Below, piece after piece: positions 32,031-42,426 of a DNA stretch of 64,000 bases. The stretch's first letter is position 1; each line of letters opens with the position of its first letter. The notes under the pieces are model-generated. The model was not told the DNA's origin and searched no databases. It worked only from the letters and a program-made list of their open reading frames with translations. Position numbers and translations under genes: made by a program. The stretch lies in NCBI GenBank assembly GCA_028583685.1, contig JAMXIF010001253.1:29831776-29895775 (forward strand). Direction: 5' to 3'. The DNA comes from Petaurus breviceps papuanus (taxonomy: Eukaryota > Chordata > Mammalia > Diprotodontia > Petauridae).

Positions 32031-32582
32031 CTCTGGCGGGCCTGGCTGCCTCCCCATATACAGCCATGCGTCCCTGAGCCACGCATGGCCTCGCCCCCTT
32101 CTCACCAGAGAAACTGCCCAAAGCCACCCTTAAGACAACAGAGCAAGAACTTCCTTACCTCGGAAGACCATCCACAAGCAGCAGCTGTTTAAAAATAATA
32201 ACAGGAAACCTTAGGGAAAAGCTGTTGGTTTTAAGAGAAGTGACTTCATTCTCAGTGCCACAGAGTTTAAAAAGAGCAAAGAGTGCTCCCTGGCTGAGCT
32301 AGTGCAGTTTCATCCAGTGATGATTCCATCCAAACAATGCAGCTGCTGCCCAGACATGCATAGGCTTCTCCAGGTAAATCAATGGAATTTGACTGTTTTC
32401 AAGGTGCTGCAGAATGCTGGAAAGCACCAATTGGCTTCTCTCGCACGAGAGGATAGAAGCTATGCATTCATTTTCCCAAGTCATATCATTATCATTCAAG
32501 AATCAAATTGTCTGAAGCGCAGTATGGAAGGAAACAGTTATTTAAACTCCCAGGAGGTAGACAGCCTCCCCAGGAGGAAGAA
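32031..32582. other. Unassigned sequence with scattered CpGs
   Basis: It holds about ten CpGs (for example in GGCGGG, GCGTCC, CACGCATGG, CTCGCACGAG) in a CpG-poor neighbourhood and no repeat I know. CTCGCACGAG is a near-palindrome. A 150-residue frame from 32302 runs into the CA array and is not credible as a gene. Confidence 0.4.
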
Positions 32583-32665
32583 AACACACACTCACATACA
32601 CACACACACTGTCACAACACACTCACACACACTCACACACATACTCACACACTCTCTCACATACA

Positions 32666-32705
<40 letters not shown>

Positions 32706-32722
32706 ACCACCACCACCACCAC
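32583..32722 (+). repeat. (CA)n/(CACT)n/(CAC)n compound microsatellite
   Basis: Imperfect CA and ACTC words lead into a pure (CA)n run and then (CCA)n. Reading frames give Thr/His/Pro repeats. Confidence 0.95.
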
Positions 32723-33167
32723 TACAGCCACCATGTTCAAAAGGAGGAGTTTAACATTGAACTAAATGATCTTCTGAGCTCAGGGTTTACAGGGTCCCTA
32801 TTAAAGGAGACAAAGGCAGCATTTTGTCTCCTCCCTCCGCACCTTGCAAAAGTGATCATATGTATTTAATAAAATAGGAGAGGCAAAGAAGCATGTTAAA
32901 GAAAAGATGGCAGGTTTCCTTAAAGAAAGAGTAGAATATGAAATCATAGCACTGCACCTGCAATTATTAAGACTGTCCTTCAGCAGTTTTAAATTTTTAT
33001 TTTGTGTATGTTTTGTGTTTCGTGTTCTGTGTGTTATTCCCCCACCTTCATCATACTCCCAGCCCCAGTTGAAAGGACAAATTGACAAGGACATTGACAA
33101 ATTTAAAGAGATTTAGATCCTTGACAAAGGAGATTGTTTTGATGTCTATGTTTTTAACATTTTAAAA
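32723..33167. other. Unassigned sequence
   Basis: I see no repeat or gene. Confidence 0.4.
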
Positions 33168-33297
33168 ATATTTAATAAACATTTATTAAGACCTACTGTA
33201 TGCCAGTCACTGTGCTAAGCTCTGGGGAATACAAAAAGCAAAGGACAGTCCCTGCCCTCATGAAGTTTACAATCTAATAAGAGAGACAACATACAAA

Positions 33298-33298
<1 letters not shown>

Positions 33299-33347
<49 letters not shown>

Positions 33348-33357
33348 NNNNNNNNNN

Positions 33358-33404
<47 letters not shown>
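33299..33404. repeat. (AT)n microsatellite with assembly gap
   Basis: A pure AT array surrounds ten N at 33348-33357. The true array length is unknown; the gap is an assembly artefact of the repeat. Confidence 0.97.
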
Positions 33405-33406
<2 letters not shown>

Positions 33407-33715
33407 AAAAAAAGGTGCTGGAATTAAGAGGGGTTGGGAAGGCTTCCTGTAGAAGGTGAGGTTTTAATTGGGACTTGAAAGGAGCCAGAGAAGTCAGTAG
33501 TCAGAGGGTAGGAGGGAGTCCACTCTAGGCACTCTAGGACAGCCAAAGAGAGTGTCTAGAGCTGAGAGAGGAAATGACGTGGAACAGTCAAGAGGCCAGT
33601 GTCATTGGGTCAGAGTAGTGTCAGGCAGTAAGGTGTGAAAAGATTGGAAAGGTGGGAGACAGTTAAGTTATGAAGGACTTTGAATGCCAAATAGAGCATT
33701 TTGTATTTGATCTTA

Positions 33716-33955
33716 GGGGCAGCTCAGTGGATAGAGCAATGGGCCTGGAGTCAGGAAGGCCTGAATTCAAATCTAGTCTCAGACACTTACTAGCTGTGTG
33801 ATCCTGGGCAAGTCATATAACTTCTGTTTGCCTTAATCCATAGAGAAGGAAATGACAAACCATTCCAGTATCTTTGCCAAGAAAACCCCATGGACAGTAT
33901 GGTCCATGGGGTCATGAAGAATCAGACATCACTGAACAACAACAACAAACTAGAG
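33716..33955 (+). mobile_element. CORE-SINE with RTE-like tail (Mar-type) inside L2
   Basis: It reads 'ggggcagctcagtggataga', 'ctgtgtgatcctgggcaagt', 'gaaaaccccatggacagtat', 'ggtccatggggtcatgaaga', ending in (AAC)n. About 10 bases of the usual head are missing ('aggtggcgc'). Confidence 0.9.
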
Positions 33956-35440
33956 GCAATAGGAAACCCCTGGATTTTAATGAGGTGTGGAGTGACATGA
34001 TGAGACCTGTGCTTTAGGAAAATCCCTTTCGTACCTCTATGGAGAATGGACTTGAGACACAAAGACCTATTGCAATGTTATAGACATGAAATGATGAGGG
34101 TCTGCCCCAGAGTGGTGAAAAGTGTCAGAGGAGAGAAGGGGATATATAAGAGAGATGTTGCAAAGGAAGGATAGAAGGCTTTACAACAGATTGGATATGG
34201 GGGAGTGAGAGACAGTGAGAAATCCAGGATGATTTCTAGGTTTCCAGCCTGAGGGACTGGGAGGGTAGGAGGTAGGAAGGATTTAAGGGGAAAGATAATG
34301 AGTTCCATTAAGTACCTATTGGTATCTACTGGGCATCCAGCTGAAAATGTCTGAGAGGTAGTTGGAGATGTGAAATTTGAGGCCAGCAGATTGTTTGGGG
34401 CAGGATAGTTAGATGTGAGTATCTTCAATATAAAGATGATAATTAAATACATGAGAACCGATGAAATCACCAAAAGAAGTAATGTAGAGGAAAAATAAAA
34501 GACAGCCCAGGACAGAACCTTCAGGGACACCTATGGTTGGAGGGAGTGATCTGGAAGAGGATCCAGCCAAAGGAGACAAAGAAGGAGTGGTCAGATAGGT
34601 TCAAGGGTGACCAGGAGAGAGTAGCGTCCTGAAAACCTAGAGACAAGACAGTATCAAGGAGGAGGAAGTGATCTGTTGATGTCAAAGGCTGCAGAGAGGT
34701 CAAGGAGAGTAAAGATTGAGAAAAGACCATTGGATTTGGCAACTACGAGATCATTAGTAACTTTGGACAGAGCAGTTTCAGTAGAAAGATAAATTCAGAA
34801 GCCAGATTATAAGGAATTAAGAAGAGAGTTAGAGAGAAAGTGGAGGCACCTATCATAGATGACCTCAAGGACTTTAGCTCCAAAGAGCAGAAGGAATATA
34901 GGATGATAAGTTAGCAGGGATGGAAGGATCAAGTGAGGGATTTTTCAGGATAGGAAAGACACAGGCCTGTTTGTAGGCAATAGAAACAGAACTGAGAGAG
35001 GGAAAGAATGAACTTAAATAAAAGAGTGGAGATGACAGAGGAGGCAATCTGGTGGAGGAGATGGGTTGGAATGGGATCACCTGAACAAGTAACCTTGGTA
35101 AGAAGTGAGACTATTTCATCATGTGAGACTGGGGTGAAGGAGGAAAGAGTAGCAGAAGGCACCTGAGTGACCAGAGATGAGGAAGAAGGGAGAAGAGAGA
35201 GTTCATAATGAATGGCCTCCATTTTTTCTGTAACATAGGAGGCAAGGTTCTCAGCCAAGAAAGTGAGGGAAGGGAAAGGTTTGGAAGAGCCGCTGTGGAG
35301 AGTGGGATAGTGAGCTCATAAGGGAAGTATAGTAGGATTGCCTGGAACCAGTTGAGGTTGTATAAATAAATGTGTAGTGGACACAGTCAGAAGGTTTGGG
35401 TGATTTTCTCCACCTTTCTTCAGCAGCACTTTTTATCCCT

Positions 35441-36023
35441 AGTGAGAGCACAATGGCAGGAACATATAAAGTACTTAATAAAATGCTTATTGACCGAATA
35501 AATTAATGAATCAAATAACTGCAGTAGGATACTGGTTTATAACACTGGCTATTGTTGATTTCCCTTTAACAGACTTTTGAATGAGGTTTTCAAGAGAGTC
35601 CAGGAACTTGATTGATATTCTTAAAGTGGTTATCCAAACAAAGCATAAAAAGGAAGAATCTCGGGGAAAGAAATTGAAGAATTTTCCTGGGGTAGAGGAA
35701 GGGTTGAGAGAGGGGAGAAGAAGAAGAAAGCAGTGTGGTTGTTAATGGGTTAAGAACTAGGACAGAGCAATAAACTGCATTTATTTTTAACATGAGGACT
35801 CAGAGCCAAACTAGCTCCACCCAGTAAGCCAGCCAAATCCTTATGATGCCAAGCTACTGAGCAGAATGCCTTTCAGTAGGACTTCTGGGGTATGTTCTTG
35901 GGGGGGGGGGGGAGGGAGGTGGGCGGAGGGAGTGATTGGTAATAAATTTTTAGCTATCCCTTGGAGGTAGGAGAAAGGTGAGAGCTTTGGATCTAGATGA
36001 CTTTGTCTCCCTCCCCCCCCCAT

Positions 36024-36084
<61 letters not shown>

Positions 36085-36396
36085 TCTTTTCTCTGAGAAA
36101 GTGTAGATTATTCAGGTCAATACAGTTCAGTTCAATGAATAATTTTTTGTTTTAATTTTTTTAATTTAGAGTGGGAGAGGGAAGAAAAAGAAGAAATTTA
36201 CATCAACACATACTTATGAAAGACTTAATGGTACAAGAAAAATGAGAAAAGAACTGGATTCACAGACTTTCTTTGTCATGTTCTGACTTCATTGTATGAC
36301 CAGAAGCAAATAAGTCACAGCTTCTCAGTGGCTATAAGTGAGACTCTAAGACTTGAAGTTCCAGACCAGTTCTAGACCTTCATCTGAACAAGAGTT
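35441..36396. other. Mostly unassigned, with L2-like tail, G run and CA array
   Basis: 35462-35515 resembles an L2 3' terminus ('aagtacttaataaaatgctt'). A run of 13 G lies at 35900-35912 and a (CA)n array with a CGCG centre at about 36022-36083. 36300-36390 looks weakly MIR-like. Peptides of Cys/Val repeats from this area are artefacts. Confidence 0.5.
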
Positions 36397-36560
36397 TAGG
36401 GGCAGCTAAGGGGCTTGGTGAATACAGCACCTGTCCTGGAGTCAGGAGGACCTGAGCTCAAATCTGGCCTTAGATACTTGATATCTTACTATATCTGTGT
36501 GATGACTAGGGCAAGTCATTTAACTCCAAATGCCTTGCCTTTCCCTCTCCAAAAAAAAAA
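36397..36560 (+). mobile_element. Ther1-type CORE-SINE
   Basis: It reads 'ggggcagctaaggggcttgg', 'cctggagtcaggaggacctg' and 'agggcaagtcatttaactcc', with a C-rich end and an A tail. Confidence 0.85.
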
Positions 36561-36639
36561 TACAAGAGCTTATAAACCAGGAATTTTCCACTTTGAAGAA
36601 ATCACAGGCCTGAACCAAAATTTTAGGAGAAGGGGGTAC

Positions 36640-36935
36640 TTTGTTAGGCTTTGGTAGGGTACAAATATGAAAAAGAACATAGTCCTTGCCTCTAAGGACC
36701 CCCTATTCGATCTATTAGGGGGATAAGATATAATAACGAGACATGTTGCTATAAAACTTTAAAGTCTACAAAGCTTTTCCCTTACAATGGCACTACAACG
36801 TATTATCCCCATTTTATAGATGAGGAAACTTAGGCTTTGAAAGGTAGGGATTTGCCCAGAGTCACAGCTAGGAAGTATCAGCGTTGGCACTCGAAACTAG
36901 GTCTCTAGTCCAAGTTTGATTTTCTTTCCATGAAT
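36640..36935 (-). mobile_element. L2 fragment then MIR, both antisense
   Basis: 36640-36750 resembles antisense L2 ('catagtccttgcctctaagg'). 36755-36935 is MIR: 'ttatccccattttatagatg', 'aggaaacttaggctttgaaa', 'gcccagagtcacagctagga'. Confidence 0.6.
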
Positions 36936-37547
36936 ACAAGTTAGAATATGATTATGTGTCAAATAGAGCAGCATGAGAAGCTAACTCCTGGTCCCCTGGT
37001 GGCTACGTCATGCTCCTCTCTGCAGATGAAGAGGAAATAAGTTTTCATTGAAAAATGAAAGGATTTGGGCCATCTATTCAAAAGAGATTCCTGACTTCAC
37101 AGATGAAACTTGAGACTGACCTACTGAAGAAAGCTGCATTGTCTGTTTTTGCAAATGCCTAATGCTAGAAAAGAAATAATACCAGGAGTATGGGTGGGAT
37201 GACTTTGGAAAGCCCTCTCTATGTCCATGTTTCCAAACTAGATCAGCCCCCAGTGATATGATTACTGAGAAAAGGACTACAGTGTCCCCAGGATCAGGGA
37301 AATCCTTCAGCCTCCCATGAAACCAGCTAGCCTTCAGGGTGCCTTTGCCCATGTCGAGTACAATGTATATGTTGGAAAGATGACCTCTAAGGCACCTTCC
37401 AATTCTGAGAGTCCATGATCCTATGAAGACATATATATGTGGAGAGAAAGAAAAAGAACAACCTTCATTATGGTAGAATAATTCACAGACCATGGTCATC
37501 ACCTTAGTCATAAAGTCATAGATAAACTTGATAGGATGCCTATTGAT
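36936..37547. other. Unassigned sequence with a short MIR3-like tail
   Basis: 37385-37432 reads 'gacctctaaggcaccttcca' and 'ttctgagagtccatgatcct', a MIR3-like 3' end. The rest is unassigned. A 199-residue minus-strand frame at 37074-37673 crosses this region, the GATATA repeat and the MITE edge, and has no domain I know. Confidence 0.45.
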
Positions 37548-37613
37548 TAGATATAGATACAGATATAGATGTAGATGTAGATATAGATAGATATAGATAT
37601 AGATATGGAGTGT
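37548..37613 (+). repeat. (GATATA)n microsatellite
   Basis: Imperfect AGATAT/AGATGT units. Confidence 0.9.
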
Positions 37614-37624
37614 GAATACATATA

Positions 37625-37943
37625 CAGTTATCCCTTCTGTATTACAGGGGTTAGGGACACAATACCCCTGCAATCTGGAAAATCTACATAAAATTTTTTG
37701 GCCCTCCCTTTGTACCAGAGAAGTCTGGATTATTATGATACTAAAAGATCAAATATGTTGATATTATGCAATACTATGCATATATTTTATGCATTTCTGA
37801 GTTTCTAAACTTTTTCTATGTCATCTACTGGCCTTCTGCAGCTTCCACAAAACTCCTCAAAAATTGCCATTTGATTTTTTATGCTGACCCATGATATATT
37901 GAAACTGCAATGAAGAAAGTCACAATGTGAAAAAGGATACCTG
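37625..37943 (+). mobile_element. Non-autonomous Tigger-like (pogo-type) MITE
   Basis: The ends are CAGTTATCCCTTCTGTATT and, reverse-complemented, CAGGTATCCTTTTTCACATT. TA at 37623-37624 and 37944-37945 is the duplicated target. The 319-base body has words such as 'ggccctccctttgtaccaga' and no transposase. The pogo/Tigger label rests on CAG-type TIRs plus TA duplication. Confidence 0.75.
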
Positions 37944-38173
37944 TACGTACATATAAATATAAATATGTGTGTATATATACATCCATAATGTAAATGTATT
38001 TATATATCTTAATATGTGTCTATGTAAACATACACAGAGCTATATAAACCATATATTCTGCCAAGGACTTTTTCAAAGAGGCTGTAAAAGTCTAGTAAAA
38101 GTCAGCAATATGGTCAGTGTCAGCAAAACCAGATAACTTTGTATGCATCATAAGCAGCTTTTGATCACTCGTC

Positions 38174-38600
38174 CAGTGGTATGCTGGCAATTGTTTAACA
38201 ACTAGCTATCTGGGAAGGTGCAACACACTTTTAATTTTAATCTACATTATTAATATTTTCTCCATCACTTTTTAAAAATTTCCAGGGGTGGGGACCCTAT
38301 AGCCTCAAGGCCACGTATGGACCTCTAGGTCCTCAAGTGCAGCCCTTTGACCGAATCCAAACAAGGTGATTTGTTCTATGAGGTCTGGATTCAGTCAAAG
38401 GGCCGCACTTAAGGACCTAGAGGATCACATGTTGCCTCACGGCCTAAGGTTCCCTACTCCTGGTTTATACAATCAACAAAACAAAAAAGCAAGCACGGAT
38501 TTGTAGCCTTTGTTGATTTCCAAGGTGTGAATGCTCACAATGACAATTTGGCCATCAGGCTCTCACTAGCTGGTTCAAGCTGGCTCTAGCATATTATAGC
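38174..38600 (+). mobile_element. hAT-like non-autonomous relic (family Y), split by another hAT
   Basis: 5' end: 'cagtggtatgctggcaattg', 'tttaacaactagctatctgg'. After the inner element it resumes with 'acaatcaacaaaacaaaaaa', 'tttgtagcctttgttgattt' and 'gctggctctagcatatt'. Copies at 58685-58925 and 63350-63640 share this order. Confidence 0.55.
38283..38462 (+). mobile_element. Foldback hAT-type MITE nested in family Y
   Basis: About 180 bases that are one imperfect palindrome. The ends are CAGGGGTGGGGACCCTATAG and, reverse-complemented, CAGGAGTAGGGAACCTTAGG. Internal arms pair TCTAGGTCCTCAAGTGC with GCACTTAAGGACCTAGA and CCCTTTGAC with GTCAAAGGG. No clear 8-base duplication survives, so the insertion is probably old. 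Confidence 0.75.
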
Positions 38601-38799
38601 ACACATCTAATTTCACGTTCTTGTATCCTCTTTCCTTTATAGCTCAAAAGAACACAAGATTTCTAGAGAGGAGTAATCAGTGATAGATATAGGCAGGCAG
38701 ACAGACAGATGGATATACACACACATACATACACAGCTAAAATATACATCTATATTAATATACATGTATATGAATAAGGAACACCAAATAAAATCAAAT

Positions 38800-38915
38800 T
38801 GACTACATATTAACAGACAAGAAACAACTGGTTAATGATGTGGGAGCCATTTCTGAATCTACTGTCTGGATACAGTCAGACCACTTCACCTTTAGTATTA
38901 ATTCTACTGAAGCAT
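38800..38915 (+). mobile_element. RTE-clade LINE endonuclease fragment
   Basis: One plus-strand frame reads NQIDYILTDKKQLVNDVGA, then ISESTVWIQSDHFTFSIN, matching the C-terminal part of RTE-type AP endonucleases (IDYIL ... SDH). It is a short orphan piece; the RTE copies at 40.7 and 43.2 kb cover a later part of the element and lie on the other strand. Confidence 0.6.
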
Positions 38916-39171
38916 ATTTCAACTTCTTCATGTAGGATATGGGGGACTAATGTGTTAGAATCCTAAAGTAGAGATCTCACTGTTTATTGATAAAGAAAAT
39001 AATTTTTGTTATAGAAATTTTAACAGATCTTTTCTACTTTTTATATGTTTGTTGTTTTCCAGTTTCATCCTCAGTTGCTCCTGGAATGATCTGACTCAAT
39101 TGTGTCTCACACCAAGATATATGCAAATTAGTTTTTCTGTACATGACTTCTCCCTGGTTTGGAATAATAAC

Positions 39172-39408
39172 TGATTTACATAACATTTTAAAGTTTGAAA
39201 ATCACTTTACACATATTACAATTTGAGTCTTACAATATATCTAAGAGGCAAGTACAATAGGATATCATCATCCCTGCTTTATAAATGAATTAAATTAGGC
39301 CCAGAGACTAAGACTCACTCATTCACATAGTTAACAAGCATCACTGGTGTTTGCATCCAGGTGTTGCTGATTCCAAGTCTTGAACTTTATCCACTATGTC
39401 ATGCTAAG
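39172..39408 (-). mobile_element. MIR, antisense
   Basis: It contains 'atcactttacacatattaca', 'gctttataaatgaattaaat' and 'gactaagactcactcattca', in antisense MIR order and highly diverged. Confidence 0.6.
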
Positions 39409-39945
39409 ATGATGCTGCTTATGGTCTTCCACTATCCTCCTGTACAAAATTTTGCAAAAAAAAAATTATATTCTAAGCTAACCTTGTCCTTGGTTGCCAT
39501 ATTTCTCCACTTGGCAAGGACATCAAGTATTTTCTGGTTGGGCCAAGAATTGAATTAGAGGGAGAAAATGGTTTGCCTTTCATTTGAGAAATTACATAGC
39601 ATTTTCACTGTCCCTAAATTTCTCACTGAAACACAAATTCGGCTTTTTACCATCAATATTCTTTCATTGATGTTACATAGCTGCAAATCATTAAATACCA
39701 CAATCTCCAAAGAATTACAATTGAAGGTCACCCAAAGAAGAATGGAGAGGCACATGATTGTTGAAGCCTAATAAAAAAAAATGAATTGTGTACCAGAAGT
39801 TATGTGAAAGATACCATGTATTGAGATTGGTGAGACATATGGACAGGGTGAGAGATACTAACTACCATTAATCCTACCATATTGTCCATTTGTATAGTCT
39901 TTTTTATTTTTTTGACTCAGGAGCAAACTGGATTTAAATGAGGCA
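39409..39945. other. Unassigned sequence
   Basis: I see no repeat or gene. Two overlapping frames at 39555-39771 have no domain. Confidence 0.4.
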
Positions 39946-40430
39946 GTTTCATAAAGTGGTCATCCTTACTCTCCCTTCCAGAGTTATTGGAGTCCAGTGT
40001 CAAGATAAAAGTCAAAATGACAGGCAATGACTCTTGGATGCGATGGATCGACCTTGGCATCTTCAGTGTCTGACCAAGCTCTCAGTGCTCCATAGTACCT
40101 ACTTCTATCAGCTTCATGGCCAATGGAACAAAATGTTCATATCCACCTATTCCACAAAGGGAATCTTCACACTCTTGAGGTAGACAGTCCTCTAATTCAC
40201 TGACAGGTTTGAGGTCCATTGGTTACCCTCAACCTTGTTTGGCCCTTCTTCCTAGAAGGTTTCAGCAGGTGTGGCCACTGCACATGCCACAGCTTCTTAG
40301 AGCCACAGGAGAGAGTTGGGTGGAAGATGGATACCTATGGATGAGCATCCCTGTAAAGGACTCAGCAGCTCTCACACTAGGGGACTAATTCTTCCTGAAC
40401 ACCCCAACACCACCCCATTTGTATAGTACT
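39946..40430. mobile_element. Probable marsupial retroelement segment, family uncertain
   Basis: Words such as 'aatgacaggcaatgactctt', 'gcatcttcagtgtctgacca' and 'gaggtagacagtcctctaat' recall a marsupial middle-repetitive element that I cannot name. Orientation and ends are unknown. Confidence 0.3.
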
Positions 40431-40446
40431 TTAAGATCTGAAGAGG

Positions 40447-40650
40447 CAGTGTAGGGTAGTTGATGGAGAGCCAGAAAGACCTGGGTCCTTATCTTGCTGC
40501 TGATACTCACAGTGTGATCCTCACCAGATAAGGACACTTTCCAGTGTCCTAGGTAGCTCTGCAAGATTATAAATTTCAGTTAAGGTGCTAACCTGCTTTG
40601 ATAGAGGAAGAATATAACCAGCAGCTCCCTAAACCAATGGAACTGTGGGT
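40447..40650 (+). mobile_element. Marsupial CORE-SINE (family of 7906), sense
   Basis: Head: 'aggcagtgtagggtagttga', 'agaaagacctgggtccttat'. 3' end: 'aaggtgctaacctgctttga'. It gives the best view of the family's 5' end in this window. A tail of the RTE type ('gggtcacaactgaaacaact') follows. Confidence 0.6.
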
Positions 40651-40710
40651 CACAACTGAAACAACTCAACAATAAAAATATGAGCTGTTTTTATTACAAT
40701 GCTCTGTAGT

Positions 40711-41595
40711 TGGTTGATTGGTTGGTTGCTGTCCTTCATTCTCAGAGGACCAAAATGGCATCAGTATGCTAAAGTCGAGTTTCAATGTATCCAAATGTGG
40801 CCAATACGAGCTTGGAATGCTTTACTACAGGTTGGGCACAAATAGTCTGTGGAGGTGGATTCTCCAAATTTGCACATCCTGTGTTTCCTTTGAGCTGTTT
40901 CAATTCTGCTTTGCTCATAGATCACAGCCCCTTCTCTGATGTGGGCACGCCATGCTGAGCGGTCCTGTGTCCGCATCTCCCATGTTACACAATCAATTCC
41001 AAAGTTCCTATGAGAGACCTTGAGAGTATCCTTGTATCGCTTCTTCTGACCACCATGTGAATGCTTGCCCTTTGTGAGTTCTCCATAAAACAGTCTTTTT
41101 GACAAGGGTACTTTGCATTCGAACAACATGACCAGCCAATCAGAGTCGCGCTCTCTGAAGCAGAGCTTGAATGCTTGGCAGTTTAGTTCAAGAAAGGACT
41201 TCATGGTCCTTATCTTTATCCCGCCAGGTGATCTTCAAAATCTTCCTAAGACAACTCAAATGGTAAGTGAACTTATCCACAGCATTTAAAACTTCTCCAT
41301 TTACTGTAATCAATGACTTCACATATGAATGGTGTGGTAGTGGCTGATGGAGCACCTTTGTTTCCTTGGTGTTAATTGTTAGGCCAAAATTAGTGCAAGC
41401 AGCAGAAAATTGATCCATACTTTGTTGCATCTCAGCTTCAGAGGCTGCACGGAGTACACAATCAACTGAAAACAGAAAATCATGCACCAACACTCCCTCC
41501 ACTTTGGTCTTGGCTTGTAGCCTTTTCAAACTGAAGAATTTACCATTGGTGCAGTAGCTGACCTAGATGCCGTGTTCATTCTCATCAAAAGTATT
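40711..41595 (-). mobile_element. RTE-clade LINE, 5'-truncated, with target duplication
   Basis: Minus-strand peptides give an RT part (SEAEMQQSMDQFSAACTNFG, LTINTKETKVLHQPLPHHS) and a C-terminal part (LFYGELTKGKHSHGGQKKRY, KDTLKVSHRNFGIDCVTWE, then a C-x2-C zinc-knuckle-like CPTCSKAF). The 3' end carries (CAAC/CAAT)n units rather than poly-A, as RTE elements do. ATGCTCTGTAGT is duplicated at 40699-40710 and 41596-41607. The frame is broken between the two parts. Confidence 0.88.
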
Positions 41596-41607
41596 ATGCT
41601 CTGTAGT

Positions 41608-41944
41608 ACCACTAATTCAATGTTATAATGTTATTACTATCATGTAGTAAGGATGGCAGAAAAGTTCTTTGGAACATCTCCAACCACTTCTTGAATATTG
41701 TGATTTCGACTACATAAGTACTCTTGAGTAATGGGTCCAGTCCCTTTACCTTTAAGGTTTACAAAGCTCTTCACATGTATTATCTCATGTGATCCTTACA
41801 ACAACCATTTTTACAATTTTCTCCAGGCTCCATTTTATTTGCTTTCATAGACAGAGCCCAAATAATGTATATAATAAGTGCCCATATCAGGGTGACAGTA
41901 AGGAGATTAAAAAAGTCATCCCTCTACAAGGCAGGATTTGTGAT
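41608..41944 (-). other. Mostly unassigned, with a MIR fragment
   Basis: 41745-41815 is antisense MIR ('caaagctcttcacatgtatt', 'atctcatgtgatccttacaa'). The remainder is unassigned. Confidence 0.5.
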
Positions 41945-42125
41945 ACTGGGCTCTTTATGAGAGCTGGAAGGGACTTTAGAGATCATCTCATTAAACAGGC
42001 TCATTTTATAGATGAGGAAAACGAGGCTCAGAGTAGGTAGGTGACTTACAATGTCACCCAGCTGGTAACAGTCCAAACTAGGACTAAAACTCAGGTATCC
42101 TGATCCAAGTCCAGTTTGTACACAA
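41945..42125 (-). mobile_element. MIR3-like SINE, antisense
   Basis: It contains 'gagagctggaagggacttta', 'gagatcatctcattaaacag', 'atagatgaggaaaacgaggc' and 'tcacccagctggtaacagt'. Confidence 0.8.
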
Positions 42126-42426
42126 TTTCCTCTTCCCTGTTCAGCTTGACCTTTGCTCTTCATAAAACTTCTTTGTTGGAGCCCATTTAACTTCCTCTGC
42201 ATCACTTCTGGGCCCCAGTGGGTGCCTAAAACAGGATGGGGACAACTTTCACTAAGCATTCTGGTCAATTCTGTATATCAATTTGGAGGATGCTGTTTAA
42301 AGTCACTGATTTGCGGTGGATTACAATTCAGACCTAGATCACCACCACCACCACCACCATCTTTGGGTCTCAGAGAACCTAGTATGTTGTCTTACACAGA
42401 ATAGGCATTTAATGAACAATCATTGA
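42126..42426. other. Unassigned sequence with (CAC)n
   Basis: A (CAC)n run lies at 42340-42359. 42378-42425 looks like an L2 or MIR terminal tail ('aataggcatttaatgaacaa'). Confidence 0.5.

Larger units (their letters stand above)
33168..35440 (-). mobile_element. Long L2 LINE copy, antisense (RT domain to 3' end)
   Basis: This is the longest L2 in the window, about 2 kb without insertions. From the 3' end (33168, 'taaacatttattaagacc') it runs through the 3' UTR into ORF2. Minus-strand peptides show the EN-RT linker (ENLASYVTEKMEAIHYELS), SGDPIPTHLLHQ, KNPSLDPSIPANLSSY and a piece like LSLGFQDATLSWSPLNLSD of the RT palm. The frame is broken in several places. A Mar-type SINE (33716-33955) and an (AT)n array interrupt it. 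Confidence 0.88.

Noticed and set aside
32302-32754. 150-residue plus-strand frame
   Set aside because: Its second half is the translated CA/CAC microsatellite (His/Thr/Pro repeats), and the first half matches nothing.
37074-37673. 199-residue minus-strand open frame, the longest in the window
   Set aside because: It crosses a GATATA microsatellite (Tyr/Leu/Ile repeat), the edge of a MITE and unassigned DNA, and shows no domain. A chance frame.
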